Assembly (NCBI GenBank): GCA_900544795.1
Contig: UQWM01000003.1
Location: 1 to 64,000 of the forward strand
From: an uncultured Phascolarctobacterium sp.
GTDB lineage: Bacteria; Bacillota; Negativicutes; Acidaminococcales; Acidaminococcaceae
Length of the DNA: 64,000 bases
Direction of reading: 5' to 3'
Shown here: positions 47,172 through 55,006 of the stretch, piece by piece
Layout: each line of letters starts with the position of its first letter
Position numbering within the stretch: the stretch's first letter is position 1
The notes under the pieces: model-generated
Seen by the model: the letters and a program-made list of their open reading frames with translations, nothing else
Databases searched by the model: none
What the model was told of the DNA's origin: nothing
Program-made: the position numbers and the translations under genes

Positions 47172-47717
47172 TTATTTTTTTAATAAAGTAGTATTACGCT
47201 CTAAGGGGTCCAGAATGTCGGTGTGGCCTTTTAGGGACGCAATCTTCTTACCATCAACTAAGATCTGTACTTTTTTTATTTCCGGGAACTCCGTCAGTGT
47301 GTTGACTATAGCAGTAGTCAGCATCAGTTCGGTGTACGAGCCCTGCGGCAGGTCAGTTATTTCTTTGCTGAAATCCACATAAGCAATGCCGTCTTCTACT
47401 TTCATCGTTCTAACTTTTGTTCCTTTAGGAAACAGACTGACCATTTTAGCACTGTCCTGCGGTCGGCTGTTCACTAAAACATCTAAAGCCACTTCCGGCG
47501 CAGTCATTTTCCCGGCTTTACGGGTCACCTTTTCAGGCAACAGGTATTCCTCCCCGCTTGCCGGGGCCCTGTAGACTGTAACTGTTATTTCTTTATTCTC
47601 GCTTTGTGTCTGCCTGGTTTCGGGCTGCGGGTTAACCGTAGTCATAGAGTCGTCGCCACAGCCTGCTACAAACAGGCACAGCAGCAAGGTGCAAACTACT
47701 GCAAATTTCTTCAGCAT
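47172..47717 (-). CDS. GerMN-domain lipoprotein
   Basis: A 181-residue lipoprotein. The signal peptide ends at a lipobox (FVAGC, Cys20). The mature part has one GerMN domain (VTVYRAPASGEEYLLPEKV, FPKGTKVRTMKVEDGIAYVD, TAIVNTLTEFPEIKKVQIL). Such domains sit in envelope proteins linked to sporulation or peptidoglycan. ATG 47717 follows GGGAGG by 5 nt. It overlaps the amidase stop region, so both are likely one operon acting on the cell wall. Confidence 0.9.
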   Translation of the reverse strand: MLKKFAVVCTLLLCLFVAGCGDDSMTTVNPQPETRQTQSENKEITVTVYRAPASGEEYLLPEKVTRKAGKMTAPEVALDVLVNSRPQDSAKMVSLFPKGTKVRTMKVEDGIAYVDFSKEITDLPQGSYTELMLTTAIVNTLTEFPEIKKVQILVDGKKIASLKGHTDILDPLERNTTLLKK

Positions 47718-47731
47718 ATTGGCCTCCCACA

Positions 47732-48820
47732 TCATTTAAAATAGTCCTCGATACCATCAGCGATAGCCTTGGCCAGTTTCGTCTGGAACCAATTGCTGTT
47801 CAGCAATTTTTCTTCTTTGGCGTTGGTGACGAAGGCCATTTCGATAAGCGTTGACGGCATACTGCTGCGTTTATTGACGTAGAAGTTCGCCTGGCGGATG
47901 CCCAGGTCGTCCAACCCGAAATTACTGGTCATACGCTTTTGGATAGCCGTGGCTGCCCGGGCGTCGTGACTGGTTTTTGGGTAATAATAGGACGAGAAGC
48001 CACCGACATTTTTATTAACGGAAGCGTTGATATGCAGGCTGATGAAAAGGTCGGCTTCGCTTTGCTCGGCAACATCGACACGCGCCTGCAGCTCTTGGGC
48101 GTCGGTAGCATTGGCGCTGTGGACGTCAACGTCCTTAACACGCGTCATCGACACTTTAGCGCCTTTTTTCTTCAGCAGTTCTTCAACCTTCAGTGTTATT
48201 TTTAAGGTGATATCTTTTTCTTTGGTGCCTTTAGCGCCTACGGCTCCCGGATCGCTGCCGCCATGCCCTGCATCCAGAGTGATGCGTTTGTCTTTAAGAC
48301 CGCCACTGGTGCGGTAGGCAGTTTTACTGACAACGGGGGCAGTATCGGTTTTTTTAGGCGTGGTAGTGGTTTTACCGGCAGCAGGAGTTGTTTTTGCCGG
48401 TTCCTCTGCCTGGCGTTTATTAGCCATAACGTCGATCACTATCCTGTCCGGCCTTTTGGTGCCCGGATCTTTTTTTAAGGCAAAGCCTTTATAGTCCTTG
48501 CTGCCAATGGCTTTTTGCAGCGGTACTTTCAGCACGGTCTTATCGCCTGCCGTTTCCAGCCGCATTTCATTGGCCATATCACTTTTTACCTTATGGACAC
48601 GGCCGACCTTGCCATTTAAAGAGGCGTCCATCGTTACCAGCATCGTATTGCCATCAAAGGTTATTTTATAACCCGTCGGCTTATCGCAGTCTATAACGAA
48701 GCGCAGCACGTTGGTCTTATCAACGCCCCAGCGAACATCTGTTATTTCAGAGGCAAAAGCCGTTAAACTAAATAACAAACAGCTTAGAAGCGCAAACAAA
48801 AAAACTATTCTCTTCTGCAA
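47732..48820 (-). CDS. N-acetylmuramoyl-L-alanine amidase (AMIN + Amidase_3)
   Basis: About 362 residues, exported. A signal peptide (LFALLSCLLFSLTAFA) is followed by an AMIN domain (about 25-125) that targets the envelope, a Thr/Lys/Ala/Pro-rich linker, and a zinc-dependent Amidase_3 domain with the metal ligands in LDAGHGGSDPGA, the Glu before LQARV, SLHINAS and the catalytic IEMAFVTN. It cleaves the stem peptide from peptidoglycan. TTG 48820 is the best start: AAAGGGAG lies 7 nt upstream, while ATG 48844 has no site. Confidence 0.93.
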   Translation of the reverse strand: MQKRIVFLFALLSCLLFSLTAFASEITDVRWGVDKTNVLRFVIDCDKPTGYKITFDGNTMLVTMDASLNGKVGRVHKVKSDMANEMRLETAGDKTVLKVPLQKAIGSKDYKGFALKKDPGTKRPDRIVIDVMANKRQAEEPAKTTPAAGKTTTTPKKTDTAPVVSKTAYRTSGGLKDKRITLDAGHGGSDPGAVGAKGTKEKDITLKITLKVEELLKKKGAKVSMTRVKDVDVHSANATDAQELQARVDVAEQSEADLFISLHINASVNKNVGGFSSYYYPKTSHDARAATAIQKRMTSNFGLDDLGIRQANFYVNKRSSMPSTLIEMAFVTNAKEEKLLNSNWFQTKLAKAIADGIEDYFK

Positions 48821-48925
48821 ACGGCATCTCCCTTTCTCACTCATTTATAATACTTAATTTTATCATTTTCATACAAGTATTGTAAACATGCACAATTTTA
48901 TATCTGCAAACTTTAGGTGAAATAT

Positions 48926-50479
48926 TTACTCGCCCTGTTCAACCATTTTACGGGCCTGTGGCAGATAGCTGCCCAATTCTCCGGCCGCCAGGCCGACAGA
49001 GCCGCCGCTGGCAAGATCTCCCGCCGCGCCGTGCAGGTAAACACCAGCCAAAGCTGCTTCCTGCAACGAAACGCCCTGTGCCGCCAGCCCTGCGATGATA
49101 CCTGTGAGCACATCACCACAGCCGCCGGTGGCCATAGCGCTGTTGCCGGTGGCATTGACGTACACGCTGCCGTCGGGGCAGCCGATGACTGTGGGAGCGC
49201 CTTTCAGCACCAGTACGGCATTCCACTCAACCGCATATTGCGCAGCCAGTTCCAACCGCCGGGCATCCACATCGTCAGGGTCCAGATCCAGCAGTCGTCC
49301 CAGTTCACCCGGATGCGGCGTTAAAACCTTAGGTGCCTGCATGGTATTTAAAATACCGGTGTAGCCCTGCAAAGCAGTCAACGCATCGGCGTCAATCACC
49401 ACCGGCACTTCCATCGCCTGCAAAATTTCCCGTATCACTTCCGCCGTACTGCCAGAGGTACCTAAACCCGGCCCAATAGCGAAAACGTCGGCACGTCCCG
49501 CTTTATCCAGCACGGCTCCAGCAGCACCGCCGCCCAAAACGCCCGGCATCCGTTCGATCAGCCCTTCGACCATGACTTCGGTCAGCTTTACTGCCAGCAC
49601 TTCGCGGCTGCAAAGTGGCGTCAGCAGGCTTACTAACCCGGCACCGGCCTTAACTGCCGCATTAGCACATAAAGCTGCCGCACCTGTAAATCCGGGCGAA
49701 CCGGCTGCAACGACCACTCTACCTGCCTCGCCTTTATGGCAGTTGCCGCCGCGCAGCGGCAGCAGATCGCGCACGATCTCCGGCGTCAGCAAAAACTTTT
49801 TGCCTTCTGCCTGTTCTAAAAGAGTATCCGGCATACCAATATCGGCAACAATAAGCTCTCCGGCTAATTCCGCACCCGGATAGAGAAACAGCCCCGGCTT
49901 AGCCAGTGCCATCGTTACCGTAAGTTCTGCCTGTACTGCGTCCTCATCGGCCAAGCCGCTGTCGGCATCAACACCACTGGGTATATCTATAGCCAGCACG
50001 GGCACAGCCACACTGTTGATCAAACGGCAGGCACGCTGCTGATCACCGTTCAAAACACCTTTAAAGCCCGTACCTAAAATACCATCGATCAGCAGATCGG
50101 CCTGACGGCAGCTTACTTCTGCCACGTCCCAGCTGCCACGGTCATCTTTAAGGGGCAACAGCTCGATACCGCATTTGCGGCAAATGCGCAGCTGGGCGGC
50201 GGCATCGCCCACCAGCTCCTGCCACGGCGATACTAAAAACACTTTTACCCGCGCGCCCTGATTGACCAGCCAGCGGGCAGCTACAAAGCCATCGCCGCCG
50301 TTATTGCCTTTACCTGTAAAAATAACAATGTTTTTACCAAAACAATCTTCTAAAAAATCGGCAGCGGCACCTGCGACTGCCTTACCGGCATTTTCCATCA
50401 ACACCATCGTAGGCAAACCAATCTGCTCAGACGCCTGCTGATCTAAAGTATGCATTTCTTTAGCGAAAACCAGTTTCAT
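48926..50479 (-). CDS. nnr: Bifunctional NAD(P)H-hydrate repair enzyme (epimerase + dehydratase)
   Basis: A 517-residue fusion. The N-terminal YjeF_N domain (about 1-215) epimerises S/R NAD(P)HX and has FTGKGNNGGDGFVAARWL and DGILGTGFKG. The C-terminal carbohydrate-kinase-like domain (about 230-510) is the ADP-dependent dehydratase, with VIDADALTAL, TPHPGELGRLL and ATGGCGDVLTGIIAGL. Length is usual for the fused form. It lies 3 bases after acpS, a common Firmicute pairing. Confidence 0.96.
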   Translation of the reverse strand: MKLVFAKEMHTLDQQASEQIGLPTMVLMENAGKAVAGAAADFLEDCFGKNIVIFTGKGNNGGDGFVAARWLVNQGARVKVFLVSPWQELVGDAAAQLRICRKCGIELLPLKDDRGSWDVAEVSCRQADLLIDGILGTGFKGVLNGDQQRACRLINSVAVPVLAIDIPSGVDADSGLADEDAVQAELTVTMALAKPGLFLYPGAELAGELIVADIGMPDTLLEQAEGKKFLLTPEIVRDLLPLRGGNCHKGEAGRVVVAAGSPGFTGAAALCANAAVKAGAGLVSLLTPLCSREVLAVKLTEVMVEGLIERMPGVLGGGAAGAVLDKAGRADVFAIGPGLGTSGSTAEVIREILQAMEVPVVIDADALTALQGYTGILNTMQAPKVLTPHPGELGRLLDLDPDDVDARRLELAAQYAVEWNAVLVLKGAPTVIGCPDGSVYVNATGNSAMATGGCGDVLTGIIAGLAAQGVSLQEAALAGVYLHGAAGDLASGGSVGLAAGELGSYLPQARKMVEQGE

Positions 50480-50481
50480 AT

Positions 50482-50853
50482 TTATCCCTCCAATACTACC
50501 TGTGCCATAGCCAGCTCTTTGGTATGGCTTAGAGAAAGATGCAGCACGGCAACGCCGCGTTCTTCGGCCAATGCGCTAAAATAACCGCTTAAACGCAAAC
50601 ACGGCTTACCCATACAGTCATTATAAACTTCGATATCTATCAGCTTGCCGCCCCGCAGCCCTGTGCCAAACGCTTTCAGCACCGCTTCCTTAGCGGCGAA
50701 ACGGGCCGCATAGCTGGCAAACTTCTGCATACCGCGAGCCTCGCAGTATTCCTGTTCGGTTTTTGTAAACACTCTGTCCGCGAATTTTTCCAGCGTCAGC
50801 GCCTTTTTTACCCGCTGTACTTCCGCCAGGTCGCAACCGATCCCGATGATCAT
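50482..50853 (-). CDS. acpS: Holo-[acyl-carrier-protein] synthase
   Basis: A 123-residue phosphopantetheinyl transferase that activates acyl carrier protein. Motifs are GIGCDLAEVQRVKKAL (Mg-binding Asp), RVFTKTEQEYCE and RFAAKEAVLKAFGTGL (Mg-binding Glu), ending in LSLSHTKELAMAQVVLE. Confidence 0.96.
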   Translation of the reverse strand: MIIGIGCDLAEVQRVKKALTLEKFADRVFTKTEQEYCEARGMQKFASYAARFAAKEAVLKAFGTGLRGGKLIDIEVYNDCMGKPCLRLSGYFSALAEERGVAVLHLSLSHTKELAMAQVVLEG

Positions 50854-50961
50854 AGTTTCGCCTCTTTTCCAAAAAACTTGCCCGGGAAATAAATAGTCAA
50901 ACTATACCTGATATGCTTATATTATACGTCCATCCTGTCTTTTCCTGCTATTTTGCCAAAT

Positions 50962-50994
50962 AAAAAAACTCAACGCCCTTAACGGACGCTGAGT
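50962..50994 (-). terminator. Terminator of the C_GCAxxG_C_C gene
   Basis: An imperfect stem around ACTCAGCGTCC and GGGCGTTGAGT, followed by UUUUUUU on the minus strand. Confidence 0.85.
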
Positions 50995-51003
50995 CATTTT
51001 TTA

Positions 51004-51447
51004 TCAGACTGTAAGCAGGCCTTTTTCCTCTAAAAATTCTGCTAAAAACTTACCGATGCGGTTAGTGAGCTTTAAACAATTTTTCAAATGGTCACGAGTG
51101 TTGAATTCATAAGGCATCAAATCCTTACACATCGTTGAGCCAAACTCTTTTTCAAACCGATCATGGAATTCTTTAGTCACTGGATAGATCTCTTTTAAAG
51201 GTTTTTCTTCAGGTGTGTTGCGTCCTATCAGTGTACTGATTACCATCGTGCAGCCGACCAACGCACCACAGAGATTACGTGCGTGACCGATACCGCCGCC
51301 AAAACCGGAGGCCAGGCGAAAAGCGTTGTCATCGATATTTACGCCTGCGTGTTTGCGAAAGGCCTCGACGATCGCTTCACTACAGTTATAGCCGCTTTTA
51401 AAAGCGTTGCCGACTTCCATACCCATTTTTTCACTGAATTCACTCAT
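51004..51447 (-). CDS. C_GCAxxG_C_C-family putative redox protein
   Basis: A 147-residue protein with the family pattern: GYNCSEAIVEAF, GFGGGIGHARNLCGALVGCTM, FGSTMCKDL and KNCLKLT, giving five conserved cysteines. The family is thought to be redox-active and is sometimes fused to or found near split-Soret cytochromes. Partner and role here are unknown. Monocistronic. Confidence 0.88.
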   Translation of the reverse strand: MSEFSEKMGMEVGNAFKSGYNCSEAIVEAFRKHAGVNIDDNAFRLASGFGGGIGHARNLCGALVGCTMVISTLIGRNTPEEKPLKEIYPVTKEFHDRFEKEFGSTMCKDLMPYEFNTRDHLKNCLKLTNRIGKFLAEFLEEKGLLTV

Positions 51448-51552
51448 TACTCGTCCCTCCTTAATTTATCACTCGTTTTACTTAATTCTACCAGCGTTCC
51501 CTAAAGTCCTGCAAAAAAGCTTTTTGCAGTCGGCTTATTTTCTGAAATTGAC

Positions 51553-51583
51553 ATAAAAAAACAGGACGGTTTTTCCGTCCTGT
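51553..51583 (-). terminator. Terminator of desulfoferrodoxin
   Basis: ACAGGACGG/CCGTCCTGT stem followed by UUUUUU on the minus strand. Confidence 0.85.
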
Positions 51584-51598
51584 CAGGGGCAAGCTCTA

Positions 51599-51982
51599 TT
51601 AGACTTTAGTAAGCCACAAACCATGCAGGTTGCAATATTCGTAAACACCTAAAACTTTATCGTCGCCAGCCAGTGCGAATTCCGCTTCCGGTTTTGCGCC
51701 AATAGCAAGTTTTTTACGCTGCCCGCCTTGTGTGGTTTCCAGATAGATCCAGGCAATATGATGCTCTTCGGTCATCGGATGCTCTACGCTGCCAACTTTT
51801 ACTTTGACAATGTTGCCTTCGATGGTGACTACCGGCAAATGTTTTTCCTGTGCAGCGTCAACGGTATTAGGTTTCAGCTCCGTCATCGGATCGCCACAGC
51901 AGACAACGTTAACGCCGCTGCTTTTGATCATCCCGATCATATTTCCGCAATGTTTACAGATGTAAAATTTCTTTTCGCCCAT
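51599..51982 (-). CDS. Desulfoferrodoxin (superoxide reductase)
   Basis: A 127-residue iron protein that reduces superoxide to peroxide in anaerobes. The N-terminal desulforedoxin part has the Cys4 iron site (YICKHCGN, VVCCGDPM). The catalytic domain has EHPMTEEHHIAWIYL and the C-terminal EYCNLHGLW, supplying the His4Cys ligands. ATG 51982 is chosen with GGAG 9 nt upstream. Monocistronic. Points to an obligate anaerobe. Confidence 0.95.
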   Translation of the reverse strand: MGEKKFYICKHCGNMIGMIKSSGVNVVCCGDPMTELKPNTVDAAQEKHLPVVTIEGNIVKVKVGSVEHPMTEEHHIAWIYLETTQGGQRKKLAIGAKPEAEFALAGDDKVLGVYEYCNLHGLWLTKV

Positions 51983-52037
51983 GGTCATTCACTCCTTAAT
52001 ATTTTTCACTTATTTATAGCTGCGGTCGCTGCCGCAC

Positions 52038-52859
52038 TTAACCTAAAGCTACGTCTAAAACCATCATAATGGCAAAACCGATAATAAAGCCGATGGTGGA
52101 AAGGTCGGCACTTTCATGCTCGCCGCCGCTCTGTGATTCAGGTATCAGCTCTTCGACTACTACATACAACATCGCACCTGCTGCAAAAGCCAGCGCATAA
52201 GGTAAAATGGCTTCCATCGAAGTGACCATCGCCGCGCCTATAACGCCTGCGATAGGTTCGACCAGGCCTGACGCCTGACCGTACATAAAGCTTTTCATCC
52301 GGGAAACACCCTCGCGCCGCAGCGGTATGGATACTGCCGCGCCTTCGGGAAAGTTTTGGATACCAATACCAAGGGCCACAGCCACAGCTGCCAGCAAACC
52401 GGTATCGCTCATATTATTGGCGGCAGCACCGAAAGCAACGCCTACAGCCAGTCCTTCCGGGATATTATGCAAGGTGATAGAAAAAACCAGCAGGATACTG
52501 CGCCGCCAGTTGGTCGGAATACCTTCAACCTCGCCGTCTTTAGCAAAAAAATGCGCATGAGGCAAAATACGGTCGGCCAGCCACAAAAAAGCCGCACCCG
52601 ACAAAAAACCGATAGCAGCTACCAGCCAGGGAGGCAAGCTGCTTTGCTCGGCCATTTCTATAGCAGGGGCCAGAAGCGACCAGAAGGACGCCGCCACCAT
52701 GATGCCTGCCGCAAAGCCCAGCATCATATTTAAGACCCTTTTATTGATCTCTTTAAAAAAGAATACCATTGCGGCGCCCAGCGCCGTCATAAACCAGGTG
52801 AAGCCAGTCGCGATCAGTGCAAGCACGATCGGATCGTTGATCTTCATCAATGTGTCCAT
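52038..52859 (-). CDS. ZIP-family metal transporter (GufA/ZupT-like)
   Basis: A 273-residue inner-membrane protein with eight hydrophobic segments. The metal-binding motifs are HNIPEGLAVGVAFG (helix IV) and NFPEGAAVSIPL (helix V), characteristic of the GufA subfamily that carries zinc and other divalent ions. No regulator is adjacent. Confidence 0.93.
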   Translation of the reverse strand: MDTLMKINDPIVLALIATGFTWFMTALGAAMVFFFKEINKRVLNMMLGFAAGIMVAASFWSLLAPAIEMAEQSSLPPWLVAAIGFLSGAAFLWLADRILPHAHFFAKDGEVEGIPTNWRRSILLVFSITLHNIPEGLAVGVAFGAAANNMSDTGLLAAVAVALGIGIQNFPEGAAVSIPLRREGVSRMKSFMYGQASGLVEPIAGVIGAAMVTSMEAILPYALAFAAGAMLYVVVEELIPESQSGGEHESADLSTIGFIIGFAIMMVLDVALG

Positions 52860-52984
52860 CGAAACAACTCCTATCCTTGTCTTTATTATAAGCTACTTCC
52901 GATATACTTTCAAGATAAAGAATTATTATCTAAATTTTGTAGTCATTTATGTTGTTTATTAAACGCACGATTAAGCAGAAAACA

Positions 52985-53022
52985 CAAATAACCGATATCC
53001 CTGTCGGGACCCGGTTATTTGT
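52985..53022 (-). terminator. Terminator of the flavodoxin operon
   Basis: AAATAACCG and CGGTTATTT form the base of a hairpin, with UUUGUGUUUU following on the minus strand. Confidence 0.75.
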
Positions 53023-53094
53023 GTTTGGAGAAATGGAATATTAAAGGGCATAACCATGGTCTGCTCTTACCATAGTCATGTCGGAGAAGTAAAT

Positions 53095-53511
53095 TTACGC
53101 TTTAGCTAAAACGGCGCCCAATTCGCGGCAGCTTTCAATAGCCAGTTCGTCAGGTGCGCCAAAGGCCAAAAGGCCCGGAGCTACAAGCTCAGCACCGGCA
53201 GCTTGCACGCGCTGTTCCCAGTCGGTCATATAACTGCCACCCCAACCATAAGAACCAAAAAGCACCAGTTTTTTGCCTTGCAGCAACGGTTCTAAGGCAG
53301 TGAAGAACGGTTCAAATTCATATTCTTCCAGTACCTCGGCACCCATTGCACTGCACCCCAGCGCTAAAGCCGGATAAGCACCAGCCGCTTCGGCGGTGAT
53401 ATCGCCTACATTTTTAAGTTCTGCGGCGGCACCGATGCCTTCAGCGACGGCCTCAGCCATCAATTTAGTATTACCGGTACCGGACCAATAAATAACAGGA
53501 ATCTTTTCCAT
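53095..53511 (-). CDS. Flavodoxin
   Basis: A 138-residue short-chain flavodoxin. The FMN phosphate loop is YWSGTGNTKLMAEAV at residues 8-22, with LALGCSAMGAEVLEE and LFGSYGWGGSYMTDWE providing the isoalloxazine loops. A low-potential electron carrier, usually a substitute for ferredoxin under iron limitation. It follows the DUF3793 gene by 12 nt, a pairing seen in many anaerobes. Confidence 0.95.
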   Translation of the reverse strand: MEKIPVIYWSGTGNTKLMAEAVAEGIGAAAELKNVGDITAEAAGAYPALALGCSAMGAEVLEEYEFEPFFTALEPLLQGKKLVLFGSYGWGGSYMTDWEQRVQAAGAELVAPGLLAFGAPDELAIESCRELGAVLAKA

Positions 53512-53523
53512 AGTAAATCCTCC

Positions 53524-54102
53524 TTAAAAAGAAGCCGCCGCCAGATGCAGAGGCACGCCTTCGGCTACAGCCTGCAATAATCTGTCCCGGCATTTATTAT
53601 ATGCGTCAAACAGGCTTTGCGCTCGTTCGACATCATCATATACTTTCCAATAGCCGCTGCACTTGCAGTTACGGCCTTTGTTGGCAATAAAGCCTTTGAT
53701 ATCAGCCAACGGGTATCCTAAAAAGATACCTATCTCGTGGGGGAAATCGCGGCTGCAGGAAACTTTCGCACCAAGCTGACGCAGCAGCGACCGTGCCGAA
53801 CCTGCTTTGTAACCGATCTCCTGTAAATATTCACTGGCTTCCTGTTCAGCAAGCAGTGCTTCAAGCTGCTGGGGCTGATAGACTAAAATCAAAGTCCTTG
53901 CAGCGCAATGGCACAACACCTCAAAAGCTATACCGCGATCGGCGAACCGTCGAGTATATTCCGCTAAAAGCGGAGACACCACCGGCATCGACGCCGTAGG
54001 GCAGCTTACAAGATTAGCAGGTTTGATACCGGCTAATGCCGGTGCACAATGAAAAGCCAGCAATTCGTCAAAGCTTGTGAATCCATGTAATTCAAACTGC
54101 AT
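53524..54102 (-). CDS. DUF3793-family protein
   Basis: A 192-residue cytoplasmic protein resembling the DUF3793 family. Landmarks are FHCAPALAGIKPANLVSC, RTLILVYQPQQLEALL, HEIGIFLGYPLADIKGFI and CKCSGYWKVYDD. It has several conserved cysteines (including C-K-C). The family is regularly encoded beside flavodoxins, often with iron-related regulation; its function is not known to me. First gene of the operon; a leader with palindromic operator-like sequences precedes it. Confidence 0.85.
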   Translation of the reverse strand: MQFELHGFTSFDELLAFHCAPALAGIKPANLVSCPTASMPVVSPLLAEYTRRFADRGIAFEVLCHCAARTLILVYQPQQLEALLAEQEASEYLQEIGYKAGSARSLLRQLGAKVSCSRDFPHEIGIFLGYPLADIKGFIANKGRNCKCSGYWKVYDDVERAQSLFDAYNKCRDRLLQAVAEGVPLHLAAASF

Positions 54103-54117
54103 AATAACTCCTTCATA

Positions 54118-54232
54118 AAGTTAGTTTAGCTAACCAAACGTAGCTACCGGCAAGGCTCCGGTGTTTTTCAAAAAGTGATAAAAGAAAGAAGGGTCGAAAT
54201 CACACCGCTTGGTTAGCCCCGTCTAACTTGAT
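54118..54232. promoter_or_regulatory. Leader/operator region of the DUF3793-flavodoxin operon
   Basis: GTTAG-TTTAG-CTAAC lies at about 54122-54136 and GTTAG-CCCCGT-CTAAC at about 54213-54228. On the minus strand the first reads TTTGGTTAGCTAAACTAA, close to the DtxR/IdeR-type box but one base shorter in the centre. The same segments could also pair with each other in RNA. Regulation by an iron-responsive DtxR-like protein is inference. Confidence 0.4.
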
Positions 54233-54246
54233 TTTGAGTATAGCAC

Positions 54247-54284
54247 AAAAAATCCAAGTTAGCAATACCTAACTCGGATTTTTT
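54247..54284. terminator. Terminator of the uracil-DNA glycosylase gene
   Basis: AAAAAATCC..AGTTAG pairs with CTAACT..GGATTTTTT (6-nt loop); T-runs on both sides. Confidence 0.85.
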
Positions 54285-54327
54285 ATGTAAAATTTTCTGC
54301 TTTTTATTTTTGTAACAGTTCTGAAGG

Positions 54328-54975
54328 CTACTTACGACGCCTAAATAATTTGAACAGGTCTGTTTTTTCTTCTGACATCAGGGCATAATCAGGAGCCAGC
54401 TCCAGTGCTTTATCCCGGGCTGCTTCCAGATCATGGAACACATCCCATTTGGCGGCGTTGAGGGCTTTAACATTGCTGATGCGCAACAGGTAGGCCGGAT
54501 GAAAGGTCGCTATGCAGTCAAAACCATGCTTTGTTTTGAACCATTTGCCACGATCTCTGGTAATACGCATATCGGGATTACCCAAATAGTGCAGAGCCAC
54601 GCCGCCTAAAGCGACTACTACCTTCGGCTGCAATATCTCCAGTTCTTTATCCAGCCAGCGTTGGGCGCAAAAATCAGCTTCGGCGATATTGGGAGTGCGG
54701 TTGCCTTTAGGGCGGCATTTGATGACGTTAGTTGTCAAAACCCTGTCGCGGGTCATTTTAGCGGCCCACAAAGCTTTATCCAGCAGTTGTCCCGACGGCC
54801 CTATCAGGGGACAGCCAAAATCATCCTCCACCACGCCGGGGCCCTCGCCTACAAAAACTATCGGGCTATCGGCAGCGCCAAACCAGCCTACAGGGCCCTG
54901 AGCTGCTTCGCGCAGCTGGCACTGGCTGCAAACTTCTAATTCGTGCGCCAGGTTTTTCAAAGCTTCTTCTTTCAT
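54328..54975 (-). CDS. Uracil-DNA glycosylase, family 4-like
   Basis: A 215-residue iron-sulfur uracil-DNA glycosylase that removes uracil from DNA. The N-terminal cysteines (VCSQCQL) and the later CRPKGNR and CAQRW cysteines bind the cluster. Catalytic and binding motifs are FVGEGPGVVEDDFGCPLIG and HPAYLLR. Length is normal for the family. Monocistronic. Confidence 0.93.
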   Translation of the reverse strand: MKEEALKNLAHELEVCSQCQLREAAQGPVGWFGAADSPIVFVGEGPGVVEDDFGCPLIGPSGQLLDKALWAAKMTRDRVLTTNVIKCRPKGNRTPNIAEADFCAQRWLDKELEILQPKVVVALGGVALHYLGNPDMRITRDRGKWFKTKHGFDCIATFHPAYLLRISNVKALNAAKWDVFHDLEAARDKALELAPDYALMSEEKTDLFKLFRRRK

Positions 54976-55006
54976 TGTCCATCACACCTAAATTATAGAT
55001 TTTAAA

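Noticed and set aside
54247..54284. Third GTTAG-N6-CTAAC palindrome as an operator
   Set aside because: It is embedded in a longer stem with T-runs directly after the glycosylase gene and is better explained as a terminator.
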